The translations under genes were made by a program, and so were the position numbers. A model generated the notes under the pieces. That model saw only the letters and a program-made list of their open reading frames with translations, was not told the DNA's origin and did no database searches. A stretch of 64,000 bases of DNA from an uncultured Clostridia bacterium (GTDB lineage Bacteria; Bacillota; Clostridia; Christensenellales; Borkfalkiaceae): positions 21,422 through 85,421 of the forward strand of contig CAKQSI010000004.1 in NCBI GenBank assembly GCA_934272745.1, read 5' to 3'. Numbering within the stretch: position 1 is the stretch's first letter; every line of letters starts with the position of its first letter. Shown here in pieces: positions 53,858 through 63,775 of this stretch.

Positions 53858-55900
53858 ATGAAAAGAAAATTCACATGTATTCTTGTCGTTGGGATCATGA
53901 CGCTGACGCTTCTTTTGTGCGGCGCATTGACCGGTTGCGGCAAGAAACCTTCGACGGAAGGCGGAATACAGGTTTCTGTTTCCGGCGGTACGTTCGCGAA
54001 CAAAAAGTCTATTTCCAAATTTGACGCGGGAAAGACCGTTAAAATTACCGCGGTTGAAAAACTGGGGCAAGACGGAAAACCCGACAGATTTGTAAAATGG
54101 ACGGATGAAGAGGGCAATACGCTTTCTACCGATGCAAAATTCTCGTATACCGTTCCCGATAAAAAGGAAGGCGTCACCATTTACGGTGAATGGGAATGGT
54201 ACGGCAAAGCGGCACCCAACGTCAGAGACAACGATAAAGTCGTGGCTTATATCGAAAACAACAAAACTGCCGGCACGTACGACAGCGTTGTTGAAGCTGC
54301 GATTGAAAAGAAGTTTAAAGACGATACGGGTTATAGTATCGACCTCGTTATCGAAGCAGGTTCGACTTCGACTCTGGGTACCAAGGTTTCCGGTGAACTT
54401 GCTGCGGGCAATCAGATTGACCTGATGGTAAACCACTGGGGCAGCGATTCCCCGATCGACGGATACCTGAAAGGGGATATGTCCCAGAAACTGGATTATC
54501 TGCTTGAAAACGCAGTCAACTATCGTACCGAATATTATAAGTACGATCCGTACAAATCGGCATATTATACCGGCGTGTATAACGGTGAATTGAAAGGCGT
54601 TTCCGGTATCGACGTCAACTCCAAATGGGCGCTGTTGATGAACGGCACCATGCTGGATTCTCTGTACGGCATGGCTCAGGCGTCCAGAATCGAAGAATAT
54701 ATCAACATGTTTAACGAAGCGTTCCCTGCGGATGAATTTGACGATCCGGAGCATTTGTCGAAATATTTCGACATCGCGAACGATGACTATAAAAACATGA
54801 AGATTTCGCAGTTCACTGCGGTGCTGGAACTCTCGAAAGCATTGATCGGCACGATCGAACGTCCGTTAAATGCTTCGGGTTGGTCGGTTGACTACACGAT
54901 TACCCCGGTCTTCGGCGGAACCTCCTACGGCGGTTATGAATACGACGCTGCCAACGACCGTATCGTTCCTTCGTATTCGACTGCGGGATATATTGCTCTT
55001 CTCGAATACGAAAAAATGTTGCAGGATAAAAAACTGTGGTACGAAAACCCCAACAGTTCGGATGGCAACGACTTCTATGCGCGTAAAAATATTGTCATGG
55101 TTTCCTGGCCTGACAACATCTCTTTGATTACGCAGAGCCGGATGATGAAGAGTTCCAACGGTGACGACTGTATCGTTTTGGCGCCTCTTGCCACCGATGA
55201 AGGGGTAGTGAACGGCTTTGCCGCACAGTCTACCGCGTTTTCCGGTATGGTTGTGTTCAGAAACTCCACGCAGCTCGACCTCATTACCCGTTATATCGAT
55301 TGGGAATTCACCAAAGATGCGGACGGCAATTATACCAACTACGAACTGTGCGAATACGGCGTTCTCGGCGAACACTGGGTTAAGACTGTCGGCGAGGACG
55401 GCGTCACGACCTGGGATTATCCCGAAGAAAAGAAAGCGGCGTTTAAAGATAACGACCCGTATTCCGGCAGATTCCTGCTTCTCGGCAACGCGTATATCAG
55501 TAACTATATGTGGAGCGATTACAACGATGTGGAGAGAGCGAGATATCAGAAAGTCAGCGGATTTAAATGCTGGTTCGGACCGACGCAGGTATATAAAGAC
55601 GGTAACATTTACGGCGGAACCAAACCCGGCGTTATGTCTGGTTTCAATATGCCGAAACTTGCGGATACGCAGACCGATCTTGTAAAAGCGAATAAAGATC
55701 TCGGCGACGAATATCAGAATATCCGCGGTCTTGCATGGTCTGCAAAAGAAATTCCCGCTGGCTCGTCGATTACGAAACTCAGTGCGGCAATGGTCGGCAG
55801 ATTCGACAATACGTACAGAGATCTGATCACTTGGTGGACGGACGAATTCAACAAGTTTGTCGAGATGCGCGCCAACACGCCTCGTATCGGCGAAGAATAA
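53858..55900 (+). CDS. ABC transporter substrate-binding lipoprotein with N-terminal InlB-like domain
   Basis: ACAGGAGG lies before the ATG at 53858. The 680-residue lipoprotein has lipobox LTGC (Cys27). Residues ~38-115 form a divergent InlB/Flg_new_2-like domain (IQVSVSGGTFANKKSISKFD then FVKWTDEEGN), and the remainder is a family-1 type solute-binding protein similar to LplA-like proteins. It captures oligosaccharides for the two permeases. The extra N-terminal module makes it longer than usual (about 550) and is shared with the GH5-like lipoprotein at the end of this operon. Confidence 0.9.
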   Translation: MKRKFTCILVVGIMTLTLLLCGALTGCGKKPSTEGGIQVSVSGGTFANKKSISKFDAGKTVKITAVEKLGQDGKPDRFVKWTDEEGNTLSTDAKFSYTVPDKKEGVTIYGEWEWYGKAAPNVRDNDKVVAYIENNKTAGTYDSVVEAAIEKKFKDDTGYSIDLVIEAGSTSTLGTKVSGELAAGNQIDLMVNHWGSDSPIDGYLKGDMSQKLDYLLENAVNYRTEYYKYDPYKSAYYTGVYNGELKGVSGIDVNSKWALLMNGTMLDSLYGMAQASRIEEYINMFNEAFPADEFDDPEHLSKYFDIANDDYKNMKISQFTAVLELSKALIGTIERPLNASGWSVDYTITPVFGGTSYGGYEYDAANDRIVPSYSTAGYIALLEYEKMLQDKKLWYENPNSSDGNDFYARKNIVMVSWPDNISLITQSRMMKSSNGDDCIVLAPLATDEGVVNGFAAQSTAFSGMVVFRNSTQLDLITRYIDWEFTKDADGNYTNYELCEYGVLGEHWVKTVGEDGVTTWDYPEEKKAAFKDNDPYSGRFLLLGNAYISNYMWSDYNDVERARYQKVSGFKCWFGPTQVYKDGNIYGGTKPGVMSGFNMPKLADTQTDLVKANKDLGDEYQNIRGLAWSAKEIPAGSSITKLSAAMVGRFDNTYRDLITWWTDEFNKFVEMRANTPRIGEE

Positions 55901-56055
55901 TCGGCAAAATTTCAGGTTGTAACAAGCACGGCGCAATGCCGGAAAAAATCGAACGTTTTTCGATTGTGCACTTTTTATGAAAAAAACGGTGTTTTTATGA
56001 AAAGTTCCGGCATGCGTCTTGTTTGTTCAAATAAATAAAAAGGGAGAAACAGAAA

Positions 56056-58209
56056 ATGAAGAAAATGTTGACAGTTTTCTTATCTCTGGCGCTTGCGTTT
56101 ACGCTTTCTGCTGCCGTTTTGTCGGTATCAGCGAAAGATAATCGCGATCACTGGAGTGAGAACAGCAACTACGAAGCCGGCAACGCAATCCAGGTTTATC
56201 AGGATTTCGTCAGCAACAACAGAGGAACCGGCGGCAGTTGCACAAACGTCGAAAACTTATTCGGCGACGCGTACAAAGGGTCCTGGATTGCTTCCGAAGG
56301 TGCGTTGAAAATTGCAGACGACGGTACTGCTACGATGTATCCTACGAGCATGGGCGGACACGTTCTGAAAAACTATAAATACGGTTACGGAACGTTCCTG
56401 ATGACTTTCAAAATCGATACGAACGAAAACATCAATCCCAATGAATTCATTACGGGTTCCGGCGAAGAAACTTCGCAGTTCTGGGGAATTGAATTTGGCA
56501 ATACTTCCAAGGTCGGTTCTGTCTGGGGCAACCTTTCGGTTCCTTGGTCTTCGCAGGGCGGATATCCGTATCACCTCTGCTTCGACGGTGAAAAAGGACC
56601 TGCTACCGAAGAAAACGTCATCGGTACGGACGGAAAAGCAACGCTTCCCGACGGAACGCTCGTAAGCGAAGCGAGAGAAGAAGATCCGGAAGGCGAATAC
56701 GGTCGTATTTATCAGACCGGTCTTACCCTGAGAAGATACAAATACGGCGGTTCCCACAACTATTATCGTTGGTCGACCACGAACCCGACGAAGGCGGTTT
56801 ACAAAAACGGCATCAACGAAGATTGCCACTCGATGATTCCCGATCTGTACCGCGAAGTCAGACTGGAAGACGTCTGGAACAAACAGGAACACACGCTGCT
56901 TTGCCAGTTCAGACCTCTTTCCGTTGATAACGGAGACGGTATCGACGCGATGCTGATCGACGTCTGGATGAGCGGACTCGATGCGAAAGAAGGCGACGAA
57001 ACGCAAGTTGTAAACGGTAAGACGATGGTTCACGTTCTTAGAGTTTACGATGAAATGCCTTACGACGATATCGATAATGAAGGCGTGCAGGTTGATAAGA
57101 GAACTGCCGACGGATCGGTCGTTCTTTGGACGCACGACGATTATTCTTATAGTCAGAATGCCGCAGAATGGAATTCCAAAATCAGCATTTCCGAGTTCTA
57201 TATGCTGAACGGCGGTTCCTATGCGGATTACGACGTCAATAATTTTACCGAACTTACGGGACAAAACTTCCTTGGCGGAAGTGTGACGTATGACGGAGAG
57301 GCACACGGATTTAACGTAACCACAACGGGGGACGATATTTCGGTTCTGTTCTACGACGAAGACGGCAACCTGCTTGCGGAAGGAAAGGATAATGCTCCCA
57401 CCTTTACGGAAGCCGGTGTTCACACCGTCACCGCAAAGTTCCTGAAGTCGCAGCATAAACCGCAGGAAATCACGCAGTCGGTTACGATCGGCAAAGCGAG
57501 ACCCAGAGTGGATGCCAGCGCTCGTCAGCAGGTAAAAGCGGGCGAGGCAATCTCTGCAAGCGTTACGTATAACAATCAGGAAGTTCCCGAATTAACCGAA
57601 GCGTTGCACTTCTCTCCGGCAAATAAATTCAATCAGGAAGGCTATTATACCGTTATTATCAGTCTGCCTGAAACGGCAAACTATCAGTCCGCCTCCAAAA
57701 AAGTCACCGTACAGGTAACTTCCGACGGCGGTTCTTCCGGTGGTCTTAAGTTCACCGATGAAGAAATTGCGGCAATGAGTTGGGTTCCTGTCGGCCTGGA
57801 TGAAAATCACAGTGCGACTTATAACGGAGAAGAACATGGTCTGTATCTGACCGGACTTCCCGCAGGGGCAACCGTTGAATACGAAAACAATGTAATGATC
57901 AACGCCGGCGAACATACCGTGCGTGCAACCATAAAGAAAGACGGTTACGACGATTACACTGTCAGCACTTCGATGAACATTGCCAAAGCCGCGGTTACCA
58001 TTACGGCAGATGCGGAACAGACGTTCTTCTATTCCAATGCCGATCTGGTTGCAAAAGCAATCGCCAGCAACGGAGCAACGGTTGAAATTCAAAAGGTAAA
58101 AGAAATCGGCAAGCATACTGTCAAATTGACGGTTGCCGAATCCGAAAACTATCTGGCTGCAGAACTTACCATTACCGTTACGGTAAAACTCAACCAGATC
58201 ACCGATTAA
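56056..58209 (+). CDS. Secreted protein with lectin-like domain and three MBG-type domains, unknown function
   Basis: AGGGAG precedes the ATG. A classical signal peptide ends near LSVSA-KD (residue ~26), with no lipid-anchor cysteine, so it is secreted or otherwise attached. Residues ~30-380 form a beta-rich domain (YGYGTFLMTFKID, SQFWGIEFGN, LIDVWMSGLD) that resembles concanavalin/GH16-like sandwiches. I see no GH16 catalytic ExDxxE motif, so binding is likelier than catalysis. Residues ~395-717 are three MBG/YDG-like domains (VTYDGEAHGFN, ATYNGEEHGLYLTG). It lies between the transporter and the hydrolases in what appears to be one operon; the gap before it contains a weak hairpin (55945-55965). 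Confidence 0.75.
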   Translation: MKKMLTVFLSLALAFTLSAAVLSVSAKDNRDHWSENSNYEAGNAIQVYQDFVSNNRGTGGSCTNVENLFGDAYKGSWIASEGALKIADDGTATMYPTSMGGHVLKNYKYGYGTFLMTFKIDTNENINPNEFITGSGEETSQFWGIEFGNTSKVGSVWGNLSVPWSSQGGYPYHLCFDGEKGPATEENVIGTDGKATLPDGTLVSEAREEDPEGEYGRIYQTGLTLRRYKYGGSHNYYRWSTTNPTKAVYKNGINEDCHSMIPDLYREVRLEDVWNKQEHTLLCQFRPLSVDNGDGIDAMLIDVWMSGLDAKEGDETQVVNGKTMVHVLRVYDEMPYDDIDNEGVQVDKRTADGSVVLWTHDDYSYSQNAAEWNSKISISEFYMLNGGSYADYDVNNFTELTGQNFLGGSVTYDGEAHGFNVTTTGDDISVLFYDEDGNLLAEGKDNAPTFTEAGVHTVTAKFLKSQHKPQEITQSVTIGKARPRVDASARQQVKAGEAISASVTYNNQEVPELTEALHFSPANKFNQEGYYTVIISLPETANYQSASKKVTVQVTSDGGSSGGLKFTDEEIAAMSWVPVGLDENHSATYNGEEHGLYLTGLPAGATVEYENNVMINAGEHTVRATIKKDGYDDYTVSTSMNIAKAAVTITADAEQTFFYSNADLVAKAIASNGATVEIQKVKEIGKHTVKLTVAESENYLAAELTITVTVKLNQITD

Positions 58210-58240
58210 AAACTGATTTATCCAATTTTCTGGAGTGTAT

Positions 58241-60706
58241 ATGCTGAAGTTAAATTTAGATACCGGGTGGAAATTCAAACAAGTAGGGACCGATAAGGAA
58301 TATCCGGCGTCTGTTCCCGGCGACGTAACCGTCGATTTTTATGACAACGGTCTTATCAAAAATCCGTGGATCAAGATGAACTACGAGGAAAGTTTCTGGA
58401 TCTTAAGAGAAGATTTTTCGTATACGAAAACCTTCCGGATCGGAAAAGACTTCCTTTCTTACGACAAAATTTTCGTCAATCTGAAAGGGGTTGACACTTA
58501 CAGCGACGTATACGTCAACGGCAAACACGTCGGACTTACCGAAAATATGTTCGTTGCGTATCGTTTCGATATCAAGCCTTTTGTCAAAGAAGGGGAGAAT
58601 ACGCTGGAAATCGTCCTTCATTCCACGCTGAACAAGATGGATACGTTCGATTGCAGAGACTATTTTGCGACCTTCAACGTTCCCAGACTGTTTGTCAGAA
58701 AGGCGCAATGTCACTTTGGTTGGGACTGGGCACCGAACCTTCCCGGTTACGGTATCTGGCAGGAAGTTTTCCTGACGGCGGAACCGGCGACGGTCATCGA
58801 CACGGTAAACTACTGGCCGAGAACCAACGGACAGGTAACCTTTTTTGCCGACCTCAACTATAACGTACGTTTAAAACCGCATACGGAATTCAGGGACAGC
58901 GACACGCTGAAGTTTATGATCGCAAAGGAGCCGAACGCTCCCTTAAACGAAAGCGATTGCTATCTGACCGAAATTCCGGTAACGGGCGCTAAAAACTTCG
59001 TCACCATGCAGGTGGAAAATCCCTGGCTTTGGTGGCCGAGCGGTTACGGCGATCCAAACCTCTATTCTTATAAGGTCGTTCTTTTAAGAAACGGCGCGGA
59101 ATTGGACGAAAGAGAGGGCAGACTGGGACTTCGCGAAGTCAAACTGATCGAAGAACCCACTTCTGCAACGGCTTTCAGTTATACGCTCAACGTCAACGGA
59201 CAAAATATTTTCTGTAAAGGATCCAACTGGGTTCCCATCGAATGTTTCACCGGCGTCGTAAAAGACGAAAAATATCGTGAACTCATTCAACTCGCAAAAG
59301 ACGGCAACTTCAACATGCTGCGCGTCTGGGGCGGCGGTATTTACGAGAAGGATATTTTCTACGATATTTGCGACGAACTCGGCATCATGGTCTGGCAGGA
59401 CTTTATGTTCGCCTGCGCCGATATGCCGGAAGAAGACGAGGAGTTTGTGCGCCTTGCCCTGTTGGATTGCGAATACAATCTGAAACGGTTGCGCACGCAC
59501 ACTTCCATCGTCTACTGGTGCGGCGGCAACGAAAAGACGGGTGCTTTCGGTCTGATGATCCAGCACGGCGACTTTTTCGTGGACACCACGTTGAAAGGTC
59601 TGGTGGGTACGCTGGACAGAACGCGTCCTTACGCAAGACAAAGCCCCTGCAGTTTTACCGACGTCGCGAACGACAACAACTCCGGAGAATCTCATTCCAG
59701 CAGTTGGGTTGCCGATAATTACGAAACCGAATTCAGAAAGAGAGTGGCAAACACCGAAATCTCGTTCAGTTCGGAATGCGCGGTCATGGGGCCCTGCTGC
59801 AAAAAGTCCTTCCTGAAATTCCTGCCGGAAGACAAGGTCTGGCCGACCAACGAAGTGTGGATCGACCGCTTCCGTTTCAATCCGTATTCGGACAGCAAAC
59901 TGACCTTTGTCGACAACGAAAAGATCCCGGCACGCGATATTTTCGGGGACTTCAAAGGTATCGACGACTTTATCATCAAATCGATGACCATTCAGGCGGA
60001 AACGCTCCGGACGGAAATCGAATATTCGAGAAGTCGCAAATGGAACAATTCCGGTTTTATGAACTGGATGTATTCCGATATCTGGCCGACCGGCACCTGG
60101 GCTGTCGTCGATTATTATCTCGAATGTAAAATGGCGTATTATTCGATGAAACGCGCGTTCCGTCTGTTAAACGTCGCTTACATTCAGAACAAAAACGGCG
60201 AACAGGTTCTGATGATCCAGAACGACTCGTTAAAGCCTCATACGGGGACTTTAACTTACGGACAGAAAAGATTAAACGGCGAAATCCTTTGGGAAAAATC
60301 GCTGAAAAACGTAACCGTTGCCGCAAATACCAATCTTACGATCGGCAATGCCGAAGTAAAAGACGAAAAGAACAGTTACCTCTTCGCCAGATACGAAGCG
60401 GACGAAACCGTGGATACGACCTATTTCCCGCATATGTGGAAAAACGTCGCGTTCAAAGCGGATTATACCGTTTCGTTCGGCAAGGTGGAAGAGAAGGACG
60501 GCTACTTTACGATCTCCGCTACGGTAAAAGCCAACGACTATTTGCGTACGGTTGTATTCGATCTCGAAAACGGACACGCGCTTTATTCGGATAATTATTT
60601 CGACGTGGAAGCGGGTGCCGAAAAGACGATCATTATTCGTTCCAAAACCAAATTTACGAAATCCGACGTGTCCGTCAGTGATTTCGTGTCTATTATCAAT
60701 CATTAA
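58241..60706 (+). CDS. Glycoside hydrolase family 2 beta-mannosidase-like enzyme
   Basis: The ATG at 58241 lies 5 nt after TGGAG; an in-frame GTG at 58235 overlaps that site. The 821-residue protein has the GH2 jelly-roll N-terminal domain (LDTGWKFKQ, VPGDVTVDFYDNGLI, FVNLKGVDTYSDVYVNG), Ig-like domains and a TIM barrel. The acid/base glutamate is Glu431 in WCGGNEK and the probable nucleophile is Glu512 in FSSECAV. The CHFGWDWAPNLPGYGIW block is typical of beta-mannosidases. No signal peptide is present, so it hydrolyses imported manno-oligosaccharides in the cytoplasm. Exact linkage and sugar preference cannot be read from sequence. Confidence 0.9.
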   Translation: MLKLNLDTGWKFKQVGTDKEYPASVPGDVTVDFYDNGLIKNPWIKMNYEESFWILREDFSYTKTFRIGKDFLSYDKIFVNLKGVDTYSDVYVNGKHVGLTENMFVAYRFDIKPFVKEGENTLEIVLHSTLNKMDTFDCRDYFATFNVPRLFVRKAQCHFGWDWAPNLPGYGIWQEVFLTAEPATVIDTVNYWPRTNGQVTFFADLNYNVRLKPHTEFRDSDTLKFMIAKEPNAPLNESDCYLTEIPVTGAKNFVTMQVENPWLWWPSGYGDPNLYSYKVVLLRNGAELDEREGRLGLREVKLIEEPTSATAFSYTLNVNGQNIFCKGSNWVPIECFTGVVKDEKYRELIQLAKDGNFNMLRVWGGGIYEKDIFYDICDELGIMVWQDFMFACADMPEEDEEFVRLALLDCEYNLKRLRTHTSIVYWCGGNEKTGAFGLMIQHGDFFVDTTLKGLVGTLDRTRPYARQSPCSFTDVANDNNSGESHSSSWVADNYETEFRKRVANTEISFSSECAVMGPCCKKSFLKFLPEDKVWPTNEVWIDRFRFNPYSDSKLTFVDNEKIPARDIFGDFKGIDDFIIKSMTIQAETLRTEIEYSRSRKWNNSGFMNWMYSDIWPTGTWAVVDYYLECKMAYYSMKRAFRLLNVAYIQNKNGEQVLMIQNDSLKPHTGTLTYGQKRLNGEILWEKSLKNVTVAANTNLTIGNAEVKDEKNSYLFARYEADETVDTTYFPHMWKNVAFKADYTVSFGKVEEKDGYFTISATVKANDYLRTVVFDLENGHALYSDNYFDVEAGAEKTIIIRSKTKFTKSDVSVSDFVSIINH

Positions 60707-60717
60707 GGAGAAAATGA

Positions 60718-63687
60718 ATGAAAAAGTTTTTAATCATTTTACTTTCCTTGACCCTTTCGCTTTGCGTATTTTCGGCTTGCGGAGGAAATAAAGGCGGTTC
60801 CTTTACTGTTTCGGTAACGGGCGGAACCATCGTTTCCTCTGGAGAAACTTCCGGCAAGTTCGATAAGGGTACGGAAGTAACCATCAAATATACTGAAGTC
60901 AACGGTCAGGAATTTGAGTACTGGATGGAAGAAGGCAACGAGGACGATATCGTAGACGATAACGAAGAGTATACTTTCACCGTCGAAAAGGACGTTCATC
61001 TGGTTGCTAAAACCAGAGCGGTCGATAAAGATTTCACCAACGTGGAATATCCGGAAAGTCTGACTGTCGGTTATACCGGCGGCAATGCGGTTCCTAAAAT
61101 TTCTTACGACGCGGTCAGCGCGTTCGTTGAAGAAACTTACGTTGTAAAAGATGCTTCCGGAAAGGAAATCGGCGCAACCGCTACGGAAATCGGCACGTAT
61201 ACCGTTGTCGCCACCATTTCGGCAGACGGTTATCGCAAGGCTACCAAAACGATGACGCTTACCGTTGTGGAAGGTACGCTCCCCACTTTTGTAAACGACA
61301 CCGTAGTTACCTACAACCCGACCGGAACGCCGCAGGTGGAAGTCGTCAACGCTTTGAACGCTCAGGTTTCCATCGAATATAAGGACGCTGCCGGTGCGGT
61401 TGTCGAACAGCCCAGAAACGTCGGCGTTTATAACGCAACCGTTACGGTTTCCGCTACCGGATACAAGACGCTTACGCTGAACGCGAAACTGACCATCGAA
61501 AAGGCACAGGGCATCATCAACGTTCCCGATTCTGTATCTGTTGACGTCGCTACGGTTACGGAAGAAGGCATTAAGACTATTGCGGGCGCTTCGATGAACA
61601 ACAACGAACAGTCTTTGACCTTCAAGATCGTGAAAAACAACACGGAAATTGCCGCCGCGAAAGAAATCGGCGATTATACCGTATTCGTTAACGCTGCAGA
61701 AACCGCCAACTATAAAGCGGCAATGCAGAAACAGGTCAGACTGGTCATCTATAAAGAACAAGAAGTTTCCGATGACGACGCTGAAAACCTGAAAAACGTT
61801 ACTTTCGCCGACAAGACGGTTCCTTACAACGGTCTGGAACAGAGTCTGGTCGTTGAAGGCGAATATCCCGAAACGCTGTACACCATTGCGTATGAAAATA
61901 ACGTAGGTAAGGATGTGAAGGCTTATACGGCGAAAGCGTATATCACCAACAGACAGACCGGCAAGAGCGTTACGAAAACAGCAAAACTGACGATCGAAAA
62001 AGTAGATCTGGTCATTACCGCTCCTCAGTACACCCTGATTCAGGGCGAAAAACTTCCCGACATCGTCGCTGATATTACCTTCAGCGGGCTTGTCGGAGAA
62101 GATACGCGTGACAGCGTCGGCAAACTGGTGGTTTCTTACAAATTTACCAGAACCTCCACGACCGCTGAATACCCGATCACCGTCAGCGGTGCAGTTTCCG
62201 ACAACTACAACATTACGTACGTAGACGGTAAAGCGGATATCGTGATGCCGACTTACACGACGACCGAAGAAAGCAGAATCAGCCCGAAACTGCTTCCTGA
62301 AAGCGGAACGCTGGAAGGCGCGACTCTGGGTCTGCAGGTCAGTGCAAGCGTGAAGTCTCAAACGATGTTGTACGACAGAGAATTCTACGGTATGGGCGTC
62401 AACTACTTCAGCTTGCTCGCTTCCTGCGTCAGCCCCAAGACGAATTATGACACCTCGATTGCGCTTGCGAACCTTGATTTGCTGGCTTCCTACAACGTAA
62501 AAGCCATCCGTTTCTCGATGATGCCCTTCTATTCCAGAGATTACGGTGTGTTCACCAATTATTACGGTTCTTATATTCGCGCTTTGGACGATATCGTTAA
62601 AAAGTGCGAAGAAGTGGGTATCGGTCTGATCCCGTCCTTCTGGTGGAGTACTGCCGTGCAGGATTTGTTCGATGAACCGACCAAAATGGCTCTGCTCGAT
62701 CCGAACTCCAAGACCTATAAGTTTATGATGGAATATACGACCTTCATCGTTAACCGTTATAAAGACAGCCCGGCGCTGTTTATGTGGGAGTACGGCAACG
62801 AATTGAACCTCGGTTGCGAAATCGGAGTCAACGCAAACTCTCTGCCCAGCGGTTCCAGCCGCCCGCAGAGAACCAATGCCGAAGATATGATGACTGCCGC
62901 GGCAATGAACTGGTTCTATACCAAATGGATTCAGACGATCGAAGCGGCTGACACACATCATCGCTGCATCTCCAACGGTGACGCTGTTTATCGTCAGGGA
63001 CAGTATAGTCAATGGGTAGGCAGTACGGACAGAACTGCCGAATGGTCGCTGACGAAAGAAACGGCATTGGTCGGAACCGCAAGCGGTACCGATACCAAGG
63101 AACAGCAGTTTGCCATTGCCGCAATTCTCAACCCCGGCAACATGAACGCCATTTCCTGGCACGTATATGCAAGCGAAGTTGCATTAAAGACCGCCAATCC
63201 GGACTTCGTCGGAACTCTTTCTTCCAAGATCAGCATTTCGACTTGGGAAGAATATATGAATCACATGTTGGAAATGGGCAAAAGCATGAACAAGACCTGC
63301 TATATCGGCGAATGCGGACCTTCCAGCGGTAAAGGAACGATCGGTAAAGCCGGCGATGACTTCACCTATGCGGATCAGAAGCTGGGTATCGACGCGATCG
63401 GTAACGCGATGATTAAAACGCACTACCCGCTGGCCCTGCTTTGGAACTATGACCACGCCGGTTTGCTTCCTGCGGATCGTGGCGACGAACATTCGCTCGG
63501 AACCGAATGGAGCTGGTGCTGCCAGAGCGATAACGACAAGGGCTTCTTCTTCCTGACCTCGCTGAAAGAAACCAACGACGCGATTGACGCGGCAATTGCA
63601 AGCGGCGCAGAAACCGCAACGGTTACCCGTGTTGCAAACCCCGTCCGCGGCGATGATTTCAAGACCAGCCCCTCTAACAGAGACTGA
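60718..63687 (+). CDS. Surface lipoprotein glycanase, GH5/mannanase-like
   Basis: AAGGAG lies 7 nt before the ATG at 60718 (an ATG at 60714 is out of frame). The 989-residue lipoprotein (VFSACGG, Cys21) carries an InlB-like domain (~28-100), then about four MBG/Ig-like domains (~100-520). The C-terminal TIM barrel (~545-985) has GVNYFSLL, the acid/base Glu695 in WEYGNELNLG and the probable nucleophile Glu865 in YIGECGP. The layout fits clan GH-A, closest by eye to GH5. As a lipid-anchored endo- or exo-glycanase it would cut polysaccharide outside the cell and feed the transporter encoded upstream. Pairing with a GH2 mannosidase suggests mannan, but this is inferred. Confidence 0.85.
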   Translation: MKKFLIILLSLTLSLCVFSACGGNKGGSFTVSVTGGTIVSSGETSGKFDKGTEVTIKYTEVNGQEFEYWMEEGNEDDIVDDNEEYTFTVEKDVHLVAKTRAVDKDFTNVEYPESLTVGYTGGNAVPKISYDAVSAFVEETYVVKDASGKEIGATATEIGTYTVVATISADGYRKATKTMTLTVVEGTLPTFVNDTVVTYNPTGTPQVEVVNALNAQVSIEYKDAAGAVVEQPRNVGVYNATVTVSATGYKTLTLNAKLTIEKAQGIINVPDSVSVDVATVTEEGIKTIAGASMNNNEQSLTFKIVKNNTEIAAAKEIGDYTVFVNAAETANYKAAMQKQVRLVIYKEQEVSDDDAENLKNVTFADKTVPYNGLEQSLVVEGEYPETLYTIAYENNVGKDVKAYTAKAYITNRQTGKSVTKTAKLTIEKVDLVITAPQYTLIQGEKLPDIVADITFSGLVGEDTRDSVGKLVVSYKFTRTSTTAEYPITVSGAVSDNYNITYVDGKADIVMPTYTTTEESRISPKLLPESGTLEGATLGLQVSASVKSQTMLYDREFYGMGVNYFSLLASCVSPKTNYDTSIALANLDLLASYNVKAIRFSMMPFYSRDYGVFTNYYGSYIRALDDIVKKCEEVGIGLIPSFWWSTAVQDLFDEPTKMALLDPNSKTYKFMMEYTTFIVNRYKDSPALFMWEYGNELNLGCEIGVNANSLPSGSSRPQRTNAEDMMTAAAMNWFYTKWIQTIEAADTHHRCISNGDAVYRQGQYSQWVGSTDRTAEWSLTKETALVGTASGTDTKEQQFAIAAILNPGNMNAISWHVYASEVALKTANPDFVGTLSSKISISTWEEYMNHMLEMGKSMNKTCYIGECGPSSGKGTIGKAGDDFTYADQKLGIDAIGNAMIKTHYPLALLWNYDHAGLLPADRGDEHSLGTEWSWCCQSDNDKGFFFLTSLKETNDAIDAAIASGAETATVTRVANPVRGDDFKTSPSNRD

Positions 63688-63741
63688 GTGATTGAGATTT
63701 TCGGATCTGTTTCCGGATAATCGCTGATAAAAAGTAACGTG

Positions 63742-63769
63742 CGCCCCGCCCGGGTATCCGGGCGGGGCG
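63742..63769 (+). terminator. GC-rich terminator-like hairpin after the GH5-like gene
   Basis: A perfect 12-bp stem (63742-63753 with 63758-63769) closes GTAT. Only TGGTTT follows, so termination strength is uncertain. The core CGCCCCGCCCGG is related to those at 8551 and 51092. Confidence 0.8.
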
Positions 63770-63775
63770 TGGTTT

